From: Pseudomonas syringae CC1557
Lineage (GTDB): Bacteria; Pseudomonadota; Gammaproteobacteria; Pseudomonadales; Pseudomonadaceae
DNA length: 64,000 bases
Assembly: GCF_000452705.1 (NCBI RefSeq)
Contig: NZ_CP007014.1
Coordinates: 248,001-312,000, forward strand
Direction: 5' to 3'
Part shown: piece after piece, positions 36,494 to 46,524 of the stretch
Layout: the number at the start of each line of letters is the position of its first letter
How positions within the stretch are numbered: position 1 is the first letter of the stretch
Notes under the pieces: model-generated
Told to the model about the DNA's origin: nothing
Database searches by the model: none
What the model saw: only the letters and a program-made list of their open reading frames with translations
Translations under genes and position numbers: made by a program

Positions 36494-38287
36494 TCATGAT
36501 GTTTTTCTCCTGCCATCGGCAATGACCAGCGGATCCGCTGAGTACTGCGAAGGTATTTCGTCCAGTGTCCAGAGATGAAACGCCACAGGTGAGGCGAAGT
36601 CCGGGTCTGGTGGGGCCTTGGTGTGATACTCGGGATAATGGGTCTGAAAGTCGATGGCGGCCTGCACCAGCAAAAGCTCGCTGAAGCGCCTTCCCCAAAA
36701 GGCCGCAGTAATGGGCAATTGCTGTGGGATGCCGGTCGCGCCATGGCCGATGGGCAGCGTCAGCATGGGCCATGCCAGCGCATTGGGCTGAGCGAAGTAC
36801 ATGCGTTGCACCGGAAGCGACTTTGCCACCGTGCCTGCCCGTTCGCCGACATGGGCACCAAGCGGCAGCACCATCATGAAGTCAATCTGATAGTCATTCA
36901 GTGCCTTTTCAAAATGCCCCTGTTCCTGGCGGCGTCTGTTCTCTGCTTCAAGTCTGATGCCCACTGGAATGAGTGAGGCAACCTGATCTTAGAACTCCGG
37001 GTATCTTCGGAGCAGGTATTCCCTGTCGTCTTCATTCTCCAGCGAGCCTGCAAAATCACGCACGGCCGACCAGTGCCGGGTTTCCAGTTGATTGGCGTAA
37101 CTGGTAACGGCCTGGGCGTTGACACTCATCAGAATGCTGCCATCACTGTTCAGCACGTCATGAATGGGTTCGGGCGCGGTGTAAGGAGTGTTTTCAGGAG
37201 CTCCGGCATCCAGCCATGGGAAGTCGACGACCTTTGCGCCCAGCGCTGCAAGCTGGTCCTTGAACCTGACGAAGGCTGCGCTGTAGTCCTCGTCGTAAGA
37301 TTGCGCGGGAGGGTGACCGGGTGAAGACATCCAGTCCGTCTGCGGAATGCCTATGGTCAGCCCTTCCAGAGGAAGAGAGCCGGGGGTCGGGGTAATGGAT
37401 AGCTGCTCGCCTATCGACGGAGCCGACAGGCTTTGCGGATCGTTTTCTCCATCAGGGCCGGCAATTATCGACAGTATCAGCGATGCATCGCGAATCGAAC
37501 GGGCCATGGGGCCGACCACGTCCCAGCCGGTTCGCAGTGGCATCACACCCGCGCCAGATACCAGCCCCAGCGACGGCTTTATTACGCTGGCGCCATTGGC
37601 TGCCGCCGGGATGATAATCGAGCCCGCAGTTTCTTCGCCCAGCGCTGCGGCGCACAGACGCGCAACTGGGGCGACCCCTGAGCCCTGACTAGACCCACCC
37701 GGCGTGCGCGTCGGGTCCCACGCATTCCCGGCAAACTGGCCGACGGTATGGGTCGAGAGTTCGGAGCAGATGGTATGGCCGATAATCAGTGCGCCCTGGG
37801 CCCTCAGCCGGGCGACGCATGTCGCATCACGTAATGCCAGGTTGCCGGAAAAGGCCTGAGTGCCGTTTTTGCTTTCAAGGCCCTGGATGGCGAAAGAGTC
37901 TTTTATGCCGAAGGGAATTCCGCACAACGGAGGGGCCGGGCCGCGTTCATCGTCCTGGCTGGTCAGCCATCTATCGGCAAGTCTTGCCTGCTCCAAGAGC
38001 GCCGAAAAATGTTCAAGACGCACGAAAGCATTGTACTTGCCGTTATCGCCATAGATTTCTTCCGGGCCGTTGAGCTGGGTGATGCGGCTCCAGTACTCGA
38101 CGAACACCTGTTCGGCGGTCAGTCCTTGCGGATTGTCTTCGCGCAGCAGTGCGGCGAGTTCGACGATATCGTAGTCAACAATCCGCTCGCGTCTTTCAAT
38201 GCTGGCACTACACGGTAGTGCTGCAAGCAAACGTAAATTATTGGCATGCTGTCGGGCTTCAGATTTATCGAGTAATGCACTTTCCAC
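36494..38287 (-). pseudogene. Amidase gene interrupted by an in-frame TAA
   Basis: The frame from GTG 38287 (AAGGAGC eight bases before) encodes 432 residues with amidase-signature elements: GIPFGIKDSFAI (catalytic Lys), PGGSSQGSGVAPVA (cis-Ser) and EETAGSIIIPAAANG (nucleophile Ser; usual 'TGGSIRIPA' changed). It stops at TAA 36989-36991, but the same frame continues without shift (DQVASLIPVGIRLEAEN...) for another 165 codons to TGA 36494, including the typical amidase end WPMLTLPIGHGATGIPQQLP. Intact length would be about 597 residues. The truncated protein lacks part of the C-terminal domain and is probably inactive. Confidence 0.8.
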
Positions 38288-38392
38288 ACTGATTAGCTCC
38301 TTATGCCCCTTGAGTGGGGTCAGAAGAAGCTAATCATTAATGGACGTGGCGAGTAACTGTCAGAAATGCCAGTGTTCGGTCTTGAGGACGAC

Positions 38393-39829
38393 TCAGCCTT
38401 CGTCGGCCTCGTCGTCATCCCCGCCGTCGATCTTCATGCCCAGTTCCTTGATCTTGCGGGTCAGGGTATTGCGTCCCCAGCCCAGCAGTACCGCGGCGTC
38501 GCGGCGGCGGCCGGCGGTGTGCTTGAGGGCGGTTTCGATCATGATCCGCTCGAAGGTCGGCACCGCGCTGTCCAGCAAGCTGGACTGACCGCGAGACAAC
38601 GCCTGGTCGGCCCACTGACGCAGCGCCTGTTCCCAGTTGGTGACCGGGGCGGCGTCCTGCGGCAGGCTGAGCAGTTCCGGCGGCAGATCGCTGATGTGCA
38701 CTTCACGACCCGAGGCCATGACCGTGATCCAGCGGCAGGTGTTCTCAAGTTGACGAACGTTACCCGGCCACGGCAGGTGCTTGAGGTATTCCTCGGTCTC
38801 GGCCTTGAGCAGTTTGGGCTCGACAGACAGCTCCTGTGCCGCGCGGCTCAGGAAGTGCTTGGCCAGCGTCGGAATGTCTTCGCGACGGTCCGACATGCGC
38901 GGAATGTGGATACGGATCACGTTCAGGCGGTGGAACAAGTCCTCACGGAACTTGCCGGCCTGCACGAGGATTTCCAGGTTCTGGTGCGTTGCAGCAATGA
39001 TCCGCACGTCGACCTTGACCGGCGTATGACCGCCAACCCGATAGAACTCGCCGTCCGCCAGAACCCTCAGCAGCCGGGTTTGCGTGTCGGCCGGCATGTC
39101 GCCGATTTCATCGAGGAACAGCGTGCCGCCGTCTGCCTGCTCGAAGCGGCCGCGACGCAGGTTGGCCGCGCCGGTGAAAGCGCCTTTCTCGTGGCCGAAC
39201 AACTCCGATTCCATCAGGTCCTTGGGAATCGCCGCCATGTTCAGGGCGATGAACGGCGAAGCCGAACGCGGGCTGTGACGGTGCAGGGCGTGAGCAACCA
39301 GCTCTTTACCAGTCCCCGATTCGCCGTTGATCAGCACGGTGATGTTGGAATGACTCAGCCGCCCGATGGCCCGAAACACTTCCTGCATCGCTGGCGCTTC
39401 GCCGATGATTTCAGGGGTGCGGGTCAGGGTCGGCGGGACGTCCAGGCCTTGCTGTTCCTGAGCGTGCTGGTTGGCGCGCTTGACCAGCGAGACGGCTTCG
39501 TCGACGTCGAACGGCTTGGGCAGGTACTCGAAAGCGCCCCCCTGATACGAGGCAACCGCGCTGTCCAGGTCCGAATGCGCCGTCATGATGATCACTGGCA
39601 AGCGCGGGTGTTGCTCGCGAATCCGCGCCAGCAGGTCCAGGCCACTGGCACCGGGCATGCGAATGTCTGAGATGATCACGTCCGGTTGCTGACGGGCCAG
39701 ACGGCTCATCACCCCGTCGGCGCTGTCGAAGCTTTGCGTGGTCATGCCTTCCTGTTGCAAGGCTTTTTCCAGTACCCAGCGGATAGAACGATCGTCGTCT
39801 ACGATCCAGACAGTTTCACTACGGCTCAT
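38393..39829 (-). CDS. ntrC: Nitrogen regulation response regulator (sigma54 activator)
   Basis: 478 residues. Receiver domain with phospho-acceptor Asp55 (DVIISDIRMPG); AAA+ domain with Walker A GESGTGKELVAHALH, the sigma54-contacting GAFTGA loop (KGAFTGAANL) and Walker B LFLDEIGDMP; Fis-type helix-turn-helix at the end (AAVLLGWGRNTLTRKIKEL). Activates glnA and other nitrogen-scavenging operons. Start overlaps the ntrB stop by four bases (ATGA), so translationally coupled. Confidence 0.97.
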   Translation of the reverse strand: MSRSETVWIVDDDRSIRWVLEKALQQEGMTTQSFDSADGVMSRLARQQPDVIISDIRMPGASGLDLLARIREQHPRLPVIIMTAHSDLDSAVASYQGGAFEYLPKPFDVDEAVSLVKRANQHAQEQQGLDVPPTLTRTPEIIGEAPAMQEVFRAIGRLSHSNITVLINGESGTGKELVAHALHRHSPRSASPFIALNMAAIPKDLMESELFGHEKGAFTGAANLRRGRFEQADGGTLFLDEIGDMPADTQTRLLRVLADGEFYRVGGHTPVKVDVRIIAATHQNLEILVQAGKFREDLFHRLNVIRIHIPRMSDRREDIPTLAKHFLSRAAQELSVEPKLLKAETEEYLKHLPWPGNVRQLENTCRWITVMASGREVHISDLPPELLSLPQDAAPVTNWEQALRQWADQALSRGQSSLLDSAVPTFERIMIETALKHTAGRRRDAAVLLGWGRNTLTRKIKELGMKIDGGDDDEADEG

Positions 39830-40911
39830 GTCGAAGCTGCTCCTTGTTCCAGCGGCAGGAAGATCGAGAACGTGGTGTGGCCGGGATGGCTGTCACACTC
39901 GATCAGGCCCTGGTGCTGGCTGATGATGTTCTGGGTAATGGCAAGACCGAGCCCTGTACCATCCGGGCGGCCACTGACCATCGGGTAGAAAATGGTTTCC
40001 TGAAGCTCGGCCGGGATACCCGGACCGTTGTCGATGATTTCGATCTTGCTGACCAGCCGATGGCGCACATGGCCAATGGTGAACTGGCGCATGGCGCGGG
40101 TTCGCAGGGTGATTCGGCCCAGGCGCAACTCGTTCTGGCCGCTGATGGCCTGCATTGCGTTGCGCACGATATTGAGGACGGCCTGAATCATCTGCTCGCG
40201 GTCGATCAATACATCGGGAATGCTTGGGTCATAGTCGCGCACCAGCGTGATGCAACCCTGGCTTTCGGCTTCGACCAGGCTGCACACCCGTTCGAGCACT
40301 TCATGCACATTGGTCATCGCCAGCGAAGGCAGCTTGTTGGAGCCCAGCATGCGGTCGACCAGATTACGCAGGCGGTCGGCCTCTTCGATGATGACGTTGG
40401 TGTAGTCCTTGAGGCTTTCTTCAGGCAGTTCGCGGGCGAGCAGTTGTGCTGCCCCGCGAATCCCGCCGAGCGGATTCTTTATTTCATGGGCCAGGCCGCG
40501 CACCAGCATTTTGGTGGTTTCCTGCTTGGACAGTTGCGCTTCTTCTTTGGTGATGCGCAGCAGACGGTCACGCGGGTGTACTTCGAGCAGCAGCAGGGTT
40601 TCGCCTTTGCTGAGGATCGGCGTTACGGCGTAGTCGACTGTCAGGGTCTGGCCGGCGAGCGCGGTAAGCATTGCTTCGCGCTTGGTAAACGGGTGTGCCT
40701 GTTCTACTGCTTGACGCAGTGAACTCAGTGCTTCAGCCGACTCGGTGAACAGCTCGCTGATGAACTGCCCATGGCTGCGCTGCCCGCTGATCGCCAGCAG
40801 CATTTCAGCCGCCGGGTTCATGTACTCAAGTCGCAGGTCGGAGTTGAGCAGAATGGTGGCAGTGGTCAGGTTATCCAGTAACAGTCTGTGCAGCGCGTCG
40901 CTGATAGTCAT
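39826..40911 (-). CDS. ntrB: Nitrogen regulation sensor histidine kinase
   Basis: 361 residues from ATG 40911 (MTISDALHRLLLDNLTTATI), after which a PAS-like domain (about 10-110) precedes the H-box with His142 (GLAHEIKNPLGGIRGAAQLL) and the ATP-binding N, G1 and G2 boxes (VLNIVRNAMQA; IEIIDNGPGIP; GRPDGTGLGLAI). Cytosolic, no membrane segments. Phosphorylates NtrC under nitrogen limitation, counteracted by PII. An in-frame upstream extension to 41040 is not homologous to the family. Confidence 0.96.
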   Translation of the reverse strand: MTISDALHRLLLDNLTTATILLNSDLRLEYMNPAAEMLLAISGQRSHGQFISELFTESAEALSSLRQAVEQAHPFTKREAMLTALAGQTLTVDYAVTPILSKGETLLLLEVHPRDRLLRITKEEAQLSKQETTKMLVRGLAHEIKNPLGGIRGAAQLLARELPEESLKDYTNVIIEEADRLRNLVDRMLGSNKLPSLAMTNVHEVLERVCSLVEAESQGCITLVRDYDPSIPDVLIDREQMIQAVLNIVRNAMQAISGQNELRLGRITLRTRAMRQFTIGHVRHRLVSKIEIIDNGPGIPAELQETIFYPMVSGRPDGTGLGLAITQNIISQHQGLIECDSHPGHTTFSIFLPLEQGAAST

Positions 40912-41204
40912 GAATCGTGTTGACCTCTTTTGGCACATTGCAGTCGCGCAATGCGGGTGCTGGGTGGTCTTCGCCAGCAGGAGCAAAATCACCGGTAAGG
41001 TGCTTGATAGGTGCTGTATCAGTGAAGTTGCAAAAACCAAACCAAGGCTCCGAAAAGAAGCGCTTTATCTGCGAATTCGGGGCATTTTTTGAAAGAGTGC
41101 CCGCATACGGCGCTATCCGGTCTGCATTTCTGAACCAGTTTGGGCTGTATTGTTGCGCAGTCAGGCTGATGGCGCACCAAAAAGGTGCTTGGTTAGGGCG
41201 GGAA

Positions 41205-41828
41205 TCAGAAGAACGGCAGAATGCTGCTTTTGGGCTCTGGTTTGTCCTTGAGCGGACATTCCGGACGAACGCCGTATTGCTCGTCCTTGCAGGGATTGGT
41301 CATGCGCTTCTGCGCCAGGGAAACGCGCTGCACGTGAAGCGGCTGATTTGGGGTCTTTTCCAGCACCCGGCCGAGCTCATCGAAAATTTCCACCGACAGC
41401 TGATGGGTGCCGCGATCAATATTGCTCACCGGAAACACCGGGCTGCGTCCAGGCTGGCCGACAGCAACGCCGTCCAGTAGCAACCGGTAGCTGTGGCCCG
41501 GCTGCAGAACCGGCTCACTGGTCACGGTGACGATGAATTCGCCACTCGGGTTGTTCAGCGTCGCGTCGGGCTCGGGGACCAGAATTCTCAAAAGCTGGTA
41601 GTGAAACATCGGCGCCGGAGGTGCTGGCCTGGGGCTGGCTTTCAGGGTTCGGGTGGGCGGCGTGCCGGTCATGTTGTTGCTGGGCGGGATGTCAACGCGC
41701 TTGGCGTTCTTGTGCGGTTGATCGGTAAACACCCTATTGCCCTGCGCGTCGATGTAGGTATAGACGTCGGCCAGCGCAGGCAGCGCCGCCAGCAGCAACA
41801 AACAGATGAGCAGGCTGCGCATTTTCAT
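41205..41828 (-). CDS. DUF4124 exported protein (first of two)
   Basis: 207 residues with a signal peptide (MKMRSLLICLLLLAALPALA-DVY) and an N-terminal DUF4124 domain (VYTYIDAQGNRVFTDQPHKN). A Pro-rich linker leads to a beta-rich domain (FIVTVTSEPVLQPGHSYRLL; VSNIDRGTHQLSVEIFDELG). Periplasmic location and function unknown; commonly linked to glnA-ntrBC in pseudomonads. Its ATG overlaps the stop of the second, paralogous gene (41825-42367). Confidence 0.85.
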   Translation of the reverse strand: MKMRSLLICLLLLAALPALADVYTYIDAQGNRVFTDQPHKNAKRVDIPPSNNMTGTPPTRTLKASPRPAPPAPMFHYQLLRILVPEPDATLNNPSGEFIVTVTSEPVLQPGHSYRLLLDGVAVGQPGRSPVFPVSNIDRGTHQLSVEIFDELGRVLEKTPNQPLHVQRVSLAQKRMTNPCKDEQYGVRPECPLKDKPEPKSSILPFF

Positions 41829-42367
41829 GGCTTGCCGAGATGAACGCGTTGCACGTTCAGGGTAATCGTCTCGCTCTGCTGAATGATCCGCTCGCCATCC
41901 TTCACCACCACGGCGAAGCTGTGTTCGCCACGGTCGATATTGACCACCTGAAAACGCGGCAGGTTGGACGGCTGGCCGTACAGATTGCCGTCCAGCAGCA
42001 GTTGCAGGCGATGGTTCTCCTGCAGGCGCGGCTGGATCTTCACGCCAATGATGAATGTGCCGTTGTTTGCGCGTAAGGCCTCATCGGTCGGCAGGTCTTG
42101 CAGCGCCAGTACCTCGTAGGCGGTTTGTGGCTGAGTCTGGGCAGGCGCAGATGCGGGGGGCGATTGCGGGGCGCTGTTCGCTGCCGGTCTTGAGGGGCTC
42201 TGGGTTTCAATGCTGTTCAGCGGCGGCAACTCGACCACTTCGGTCCTGGTGCCATTGGGTGGCTGATTGCTGAACGCGGTATTGCCGTTCGCGTCGGTGT
42301 ACTTATAGATCTGCGCCATGGCAGGCAGGCTGATCAACAGCAGCAGGCAAATCAGGCTTTGACGCAT
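41825..42367 (-). CDS. DUF4124 exported protein (second of two, paralogous)
   Basis: 180 residues from ATG 42367 (MRQSLICLLLLISLPAMA-QIY signal peptide); an upstream in-frame ATG adds eight residues without support. DUF4124 domain IYKYTDANGNTAFSNQPPNG, then a Pro/Ser/Gln linker and the same C-terminal layout as the neighbour (VVNIDRGEHSFAVVVKDGER; ITLNVQRVHLGKP). The two are tandem duplicates with conserved domain order and four-base overlap. Confidence 0.85.
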   Translation of the reverse strand: MRQSLICLLLLISLPAMAQIYKYTDANGNTAFSNQPPNGTRTEVVELPPLNSIETQSPSRPAANSAPQSPPASAPAQTQPQTAYEVLALQDLPTDEALRANNGTFIIGVKIQPRLQENHRLQLLLDGNLYGQPSNLPRFQVVNIDRGEHSFAVVVKDGERIIQQSETITLNVQRVHLGKP

Positions 42368-42446
42368 GAGGCTCTCGACAGCAAAGGGCATGAATGGCGC
42401 TCAGCATAGAACACATCGCCCTATGCTGCGCTATCAGCCTGCTGTG

Positions 42447-43004
42447 TCAGCGTTTTGCCGCACACAGATCAGCGGTGGCCAGCACCAGCGCCTGGTCATG
42501 AATCGGGTTGCTCTGATAACGCTTGAGCGCCGCGTCCAGCTGGATCTTGCAGTCTTCTGTCTCGCGCAGCGGCTGGAAGTCGGCGTAGGCCTGCAACAAT
42601 TGGGTTTGCAGGCGGTCGAGTTTCGGGCGGATATCATCCGCCAGGCTCAGTCTGGCCGTATCAGGCGCCTTGCCTGCTGCGTGCCACTGGGCGAGCAGGG
42701 CATTCTGTACCTGCTTGTTGGCTTCGATCTGCGCGCGGAACAGCCGTTCAACGTCTTCGGGGTTCAGTTTGAACTCGGCAGCGCGGGCCTGGGCGGCGCT
42801 GATGACTTGCTGTTCACGGGGCGGGTCTTCAACGGCTTTGCCGCTGTCCCATTTGCTCAGTGCGACCTGATCGGCGATGGTCAGGCGCTCGCTGATCGCT
42901 TGCAGCAACGGCTCGATAACAGACGGCTTTTGCGCGGCGGCGAACGCGAAGCCTGAGGACATGAATGTCAGAGTTAGCAGGGAAGTGGCCAGAAGCAGGC
43001 GCAT
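42447..43004 (-). CDS. Secreted (periplasmic) chorismate mutase, AroQ-gamma type
   Basis: 185 residues. Signal peptide MRLLLATSLLTLTFMSSGFAFA-AAQ, then an all-helical AroQ-like domain: LLQAISERLTIADQVALSKW, REQQVISAAQARAAEFKLNP, DVERLFRAQIEANKQVQ. Converts chorismate to prephenate; exported forms occur in plant- and animal-associated bacteria, where a virulence role has been proposed for some. The C-terminal Cys pair (EDCKIQ; ATADLCAAKR) could form the disulfide seen in the gamma class. Confidence 0.85.
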   Translation of the reverse strand: MRLLLATSLLTLTFMSSGFAFAAAQKPSVIEPLLQAISERLTIADQVALSKWDSGKAVEDPPREQQVISAAQARAAEFKLNPEDVERLFRAQIEANKQVQNALLAQWHAAGKAPDTARLSLADDIRPKLDRLQTQLLQAYADFQPLRETEDCKIQLDAALKRYQSNPIHDQALVLATADLCAAKR

Positions 43005-43129
43005 GGCGGTTCCATCTCGGATCAGTTGGGAGACGCAGATTTAACTCCAGGTAACTGATCAGAGCCAGACCTGTGGAGTGAAGAAAACTTTACGTGGTGT
43101 TATGCGAGAGGGTTTATTGCGCAGAAACG

Positions 43130-43155
43130 AAGAGACCTCCCGAAGGAGGTCTCTT
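43130..43155 (-). terminator. Hairpin terminator after glnA
   Basis: AAGAGACCTCC, loop CGAA, GGAGGTCTCTT: perfect 11-bp stem 30 bp past the glnA stop, read on the minus strand. The following T-run is short (TCGTTTC). Confidence 0.7.
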
Positions 43156-43184
43156 GTTACGCCATCAATGCTGGCGCGGCTGGA

Positions 43185-44591
43185 TCAGCAGCTGTAGTAC
43201 AGCTCATATTCCAGTGGGTGTACGAAGGTGCGAACGCGGATTTCTTCTTCGCTTTTCAGCGCGATGTAGGCATCGATGAAGTCGTCGCTGAATACGCCGC
43301 CTTTGGTCAGGAACGCACGGCCCTTGTCCAGTTCTTCCAGGGCTTCTTTCAGGCTGCCGCAAACTTGTGGGATCTCTTTGGCCTCTTCAGGCGGCAGGTC
43401 GTACAGGTTTTTGTCAGCTGCGTCGCCAGGATGGATCTTGTTCTGGATACCGTCCAGGCCAGCCATCAACAGGGCTGCGAAGGCCAGGTACGGGTTGGCT
43501 GATGGATCCGGGAAGCGTGCTTCGATACGACGGCCGCGTGGGCTGTTGACGTAAGGAATACGGATCGATGCGGAGCGGTTACGTGCCGAGTAGGCCAGCA
43601 TGACCGGTGCTTCGAAACCTGGAACCAGACGCTTGTACGAGTTGGTCGACGGGTTGGTGAAACCGTTCAGTGCCTTGCCGTGCTTGATGATGCCGCCGAT
43701 GAAGTACAGCGCGAGGTCGGACAGACCGGCATAGCCTTCACCTGCGAAGGTGTTCTTGCCATCTTTGGCGATGGACATGTGCACGTGCATACCCGAACCG
43801 TTGTCACCGTACAGTGGCTTCGGCATGAAAGTAGCGGTACGGCCGTAAGCGTCGGCAACGTTGTGTACGCAGTACTTCAGGGTTTGAACTTCGTCAGCCT
43901 TTTTAACCAGCGTGTTGAATTTCACGCCGATTTCGTTCTGGCCAGCGGTCGCCACTTCGTGGTGGTGAACTTCAACGGTCTGGCCCATTTCTTCCAGAGC
44001 GTTGCACATGGCAGTACGGATTTCGTGGTCGTGGTCAAACGGCGGAACCGGGAAGTAACCGCCTTTGACACCTGGGCGGTGGCCTTTGTTGCCGCCTTCG
44101 ACGTCCTGGTCAGACATCCACGAACCTTGTTCAGAGTAGATCTTGAACATGGAACCGGAGATATCGGATTTGAATTTCACTTCGTCGAAGATGAAGAATT
44201 CTGGCTCCGGGCCTGCGAATACAGTGTCACCAATACCGGTGGACTTCAGGTATTCCTCAGCGCGACGAGCGATGGCACGTGGGTCGCGATCATAACCTTG
44301 CATGGTCGAAGGTTCGATGATGTCGCACACCAGGATCAGGGTAGGCTCTTCGGTGAACGGATCCAGGACAGCGGTTTCATCGTCCGGCAGCAGGATCATG
44401 TCGGAGGCTTCGATGCCTTTCCAGCCTGAAATGGAGGAGCCGTCGAACATCTTGCCGACTTCGAAGAAGTCGTCTTCCAGCGCATCGCGAGCTGGCATGG
44501 TCACGTGGTGCTGCGTACCTTTTGTGTCCGTGAAGCGCAGATCAATCCACTTAACGTCATGATCTTTGATGAGTTGAACCGACTTCGACAT
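43185..44591 (-). CDS. glnA: Glutamine synthetase, type I
   Basis: ATP-dependent ligation of ammonia to glutamate; dodecameric. 468 residues. Signatures: [17 protein letters not shown], the ATP-binding [21 protein letters not shown] region ([16 protein letters not shown]), [20 protein letters not shown], and the adenylylation Tyr in [10 protein letters not shown]. Regulated by a visible sigma54 promoter and NtrC-type boxes upstream. Confidence 0.98.
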   Translation of the reverse strand: MSKSVQLIKDHDVKWIDLRFTDTKGTQHHVTMPARDALEDDFFEVGKMFDGSSISGWKGIEASDMILLPDDETAVLDPFTEEPTLILVCDIIEPSTMQGYDRDPRAIARRAEEYLKSTGIGDTVFAGPEPEFFIFDEVKFKSDISGSMFKIYSEQGSWMSDQDVEGGNKGHRPGVKGGYFPVPPFDHDHEIRTAMCNALEEMGQTVEVHHHEVATAGQNEIGVKFNTLVKKADEVQTLKYCVHNVADAYGRTATFMPKPLYGDNGSGMHVHMSIAKDGKNTFAGEGYAGLSDLALYFIGGIIKHGKALNGFTNPSTNSYKRLVPGFEAPVMLAYSARNRSASIRIPYVNSPRGRRIEARFPDPSANPYLAFAALLMAGLDGIQNKIHPGDAADKNLYDLPPEEAKEIPQVCGSLKEALEELDKGRAFLTKGGVFSDDFIDAYIALKSEEEIRVRTFVHPLEYELYYSC

Positions 44592-44695
44592 GGTGTCCTC
44601 CGGGTGGCTAGAGACCTACTTGGTGGAGTGTGGGTCCCTTGAATTTTGGTGATGCCGGCTCGAATATTCTGCCAAGGCAACCTGCCTCACAAGGG

Positions 44696-44711
44696 AGCAA
44701 TTTGCATGCCA
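44696..44711 (-). promoter_or_regulatory. glnA sigma54 promoter
   Basis: Minus-strand TGGCATGCAAATTGCT matches the TGGCAC-N5-TTGC consensus with the required GG-N10-GC (GG at 44710-44709, GC at 44698-44697). It lies about 105 bp before the glnA ATG. Confidence 0.85.
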
Positions 44712-44784
44712 GTGCCCTGTGTTGGGTTTTTTGCTTCAAATGAACGCTTTCAGGGATAGAAAACGCTTTAGTCGGGAAAAACAC

Positions 44785-44832
44785 GCACCGTTATGGCGCT
44801 GCATTTTGGTGCGTCGACTCTTTTTGGTGCGC
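44785..44832. promoter_or_regulatory. NtrC-type binding sites upstream of glnA
   Basis: Three adjacent boxes resemble the GCAC-N7-GTGC dyad: GCACCGTTATGGCGC (44785-44799), GCATTTTGGTGC (44801-44812) and CTCTTTTTGGTGCGC (44818-44832). They are 75-135 bp upstream of the -24 box, a usual enhancer position. The rest of the 336-bp gap carries the thiI promoter on the other strand. Confidence 0.6.
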
Positions 44833-44927
44833 TGTTTATGGGCTGTACGATAACTGGTTAAACCTTGAGCAATTTCCGCTATAATCCGCGCCCCCCTTTT
44901 TTGGTCGGCACCTCACGCTCCGTTTCC

Positions 44928-46382
44928 ATGAAACTAATCGTTAAAGTTTTCCCAGAAATCACCATTAAAAGCCCGCCGGTTCGCAAGAAATTCATCCGGC
45001 AGCTTGGCAAGAACATTCGTACCGTGCTCCGGGAACTGGACGCGGACATTGTCGTGGGTGGCGTATGGGACAACCTTGAGGTCGAAACCCGCCAGACCGA
45101 CCCCAAAGTGCTGCAGAGCATCAGGGATCGGCTGAGCTGCATGCCGGGCATCGCCAACTTTCTGCAAGTGGCCGAGTACCCGCTGGGTGATCTGGACGAC
45201 ATCGTTGCCAAGTGCAAACTGCACTATGCCGACCTGCTGCCGGGCACGATGTTTTCGGTGCGCTGCAAGCGTGCCGGTCGTCACGATTTCAGCTCCATGG
45301 ACGTCGAGAAATACGTCGGCAGCAAGCTGCGCATGCAATGTGGCGCCGCCGGAATCGAGCTGAAAAAGCCCGATTTGGTCGTGCGCATGGAAATTCGCGA
45401 CCAACGGTTGTTTGTCGTGCATGACCAGCACAAAGGCATGGGCGGCTACCCGCTGGGCGCGCTGGAGCAGACCCTGGTATTGATGTCCGGCGGTTTCGAT
45501 TCGACCGTTGCGGCCTACCAGATCATGCGCCGCGGCTTGATGGCGCACTTCTGCTTCTTCAATCTGGGCGGACGTGCCCATGAGCTGGGCGTGATGGAAG
45601 TCGCGCACTTCATCTGGAAGAAGTACGGCAGTTCGCAGCGCGTGCTGTTCGTCAGCGTGCCTTTCGAGGAAGTTCTCGGAGAAATTCTGCAGAAAGTCGA
45701 TAACAGTCATATGGGTGTAGTTTTGAAGCGTATGATGTTACGCGCTGCATCCGCGGTGGCTGATCGTCTCGAAATCGATGTGCTGGTCACTGGCGAAGCG
45801 ATTTCACAGGTTGCCAGCCAGACGCTGCCGAACCTGTCACTGATCGACGCGGCCACCGACAAGCTGGTCTTGCGCCCGCTTGTAGCAAGTCACAAGCAGG
45901 ACATCGTGGACCTGGCGACTGAAATCGGCACCGCTGATTTTGCCCGGCACATGCCTGAGTATTGCGGGGTGATTTCGGTCAACCCCAAGACCAACGCCAA
46001 GCGTAACCGCGTTGAGTACGAAGAAAAGCAGTTCGACATGGCGATTCTCGAGCAAGCGCTCGAGCGCGCCAAGCTGGTTTCGATCGATCGGGTAATCGAC
46101 GATCTGAGCCGCCATGTCGACATTGAAGAAGTCAGCCAGGCGCTGGCCGGCCAGGTCATCATCGACATCCGTCACCCGGATGCCCAGGAAGACCAGCCGT
46201 TGCAAGTGCCCGGCGTGGAGATACAGACGTTGCCGTTCTACGCATTGAATAGCCGCTTCAAGGCACTGGATGACACGCGCCAGTACCTGCTGTATTGCGA
46301 CAAAGGCGTCATGAGTCGCCTGCATGCTCACCATTTGCTCAGTGAGGGGCATGCCAATGTGCGCGTTTATCGACCGAGCTAA
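44928..46382 (+). CDS. thiI: tRNA sulfurtransferase ThiI
   Basis: 484 residues from ATG 44928 ([20 protein letters not shown]). THUMP domain (about 60-165), PP-loop adenylation domain ([20 protein letters not shown]), and a C-terminal rhodanese domain with the sulfur-carrying Cys457 ([12 protein letters not shown]). Makes 4-thiouridine at tRNA position 8 and supplies sulfur for thiazole synthesis in forms with the rhodanese domain. The upstream 21 residues of the open frame are not homologous to ThiI and cover a promoter-like stretch. Confidence 0.96.
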   Translation: MKLIVKVFPEITIKSPPVRKKFIRQLGKNIRTVLRELDADIVVGGVWDNLEVETRQTDPKVLQSIRDRLSCMPGIANFLQVAEYPLGDLDDIVAKCKLHYADLLPGTMFSVRCKRAGRHDFSSMDVEKYVGSKLRMQCGAAGIELKKPDLVVRMEIRDQRLFVVHDQHKGMGGYPLGALEQTLVLMSGGFDSTVAAYQIMRRGLMAHFCFFNLGGRAHELGVMEVAHFIWKKYGSSQRVLFVSVPFEEVLGEILQKVDNSHMGVVLKRMMLRAASAVADRLEIDVLVTGEAISQVASQTLPNLSLIDAATDKLVLRPLVASHKQDIVDLATEIGTADFARHMPEYCGVISVNPKTNAKRNRVEYEEKQFDMAILEQALERAKLVSIDRVIDDLSRHVDIEEVSQALAGQVIIDIRHPDAQEDQPLQVPGVEIQTLPFYALNSRFKALDDTRQYLLYCDKGVMSRLHAHHLLSEGHANVRVYRPS

Positions 46383-46524
46383 GTGCCCGGGGCTGTTTGC
46401 CTGTGGCTTGCGTCACCGGCCCCCCGACACCAGTCGTCATGCCGTAACGGCTTTTGCCGACTCGAAATAGTAATCGCTGTCCTTAAACAGTCAGCAGACC
46501 GAATCCTCTGATCGAGATACACAA

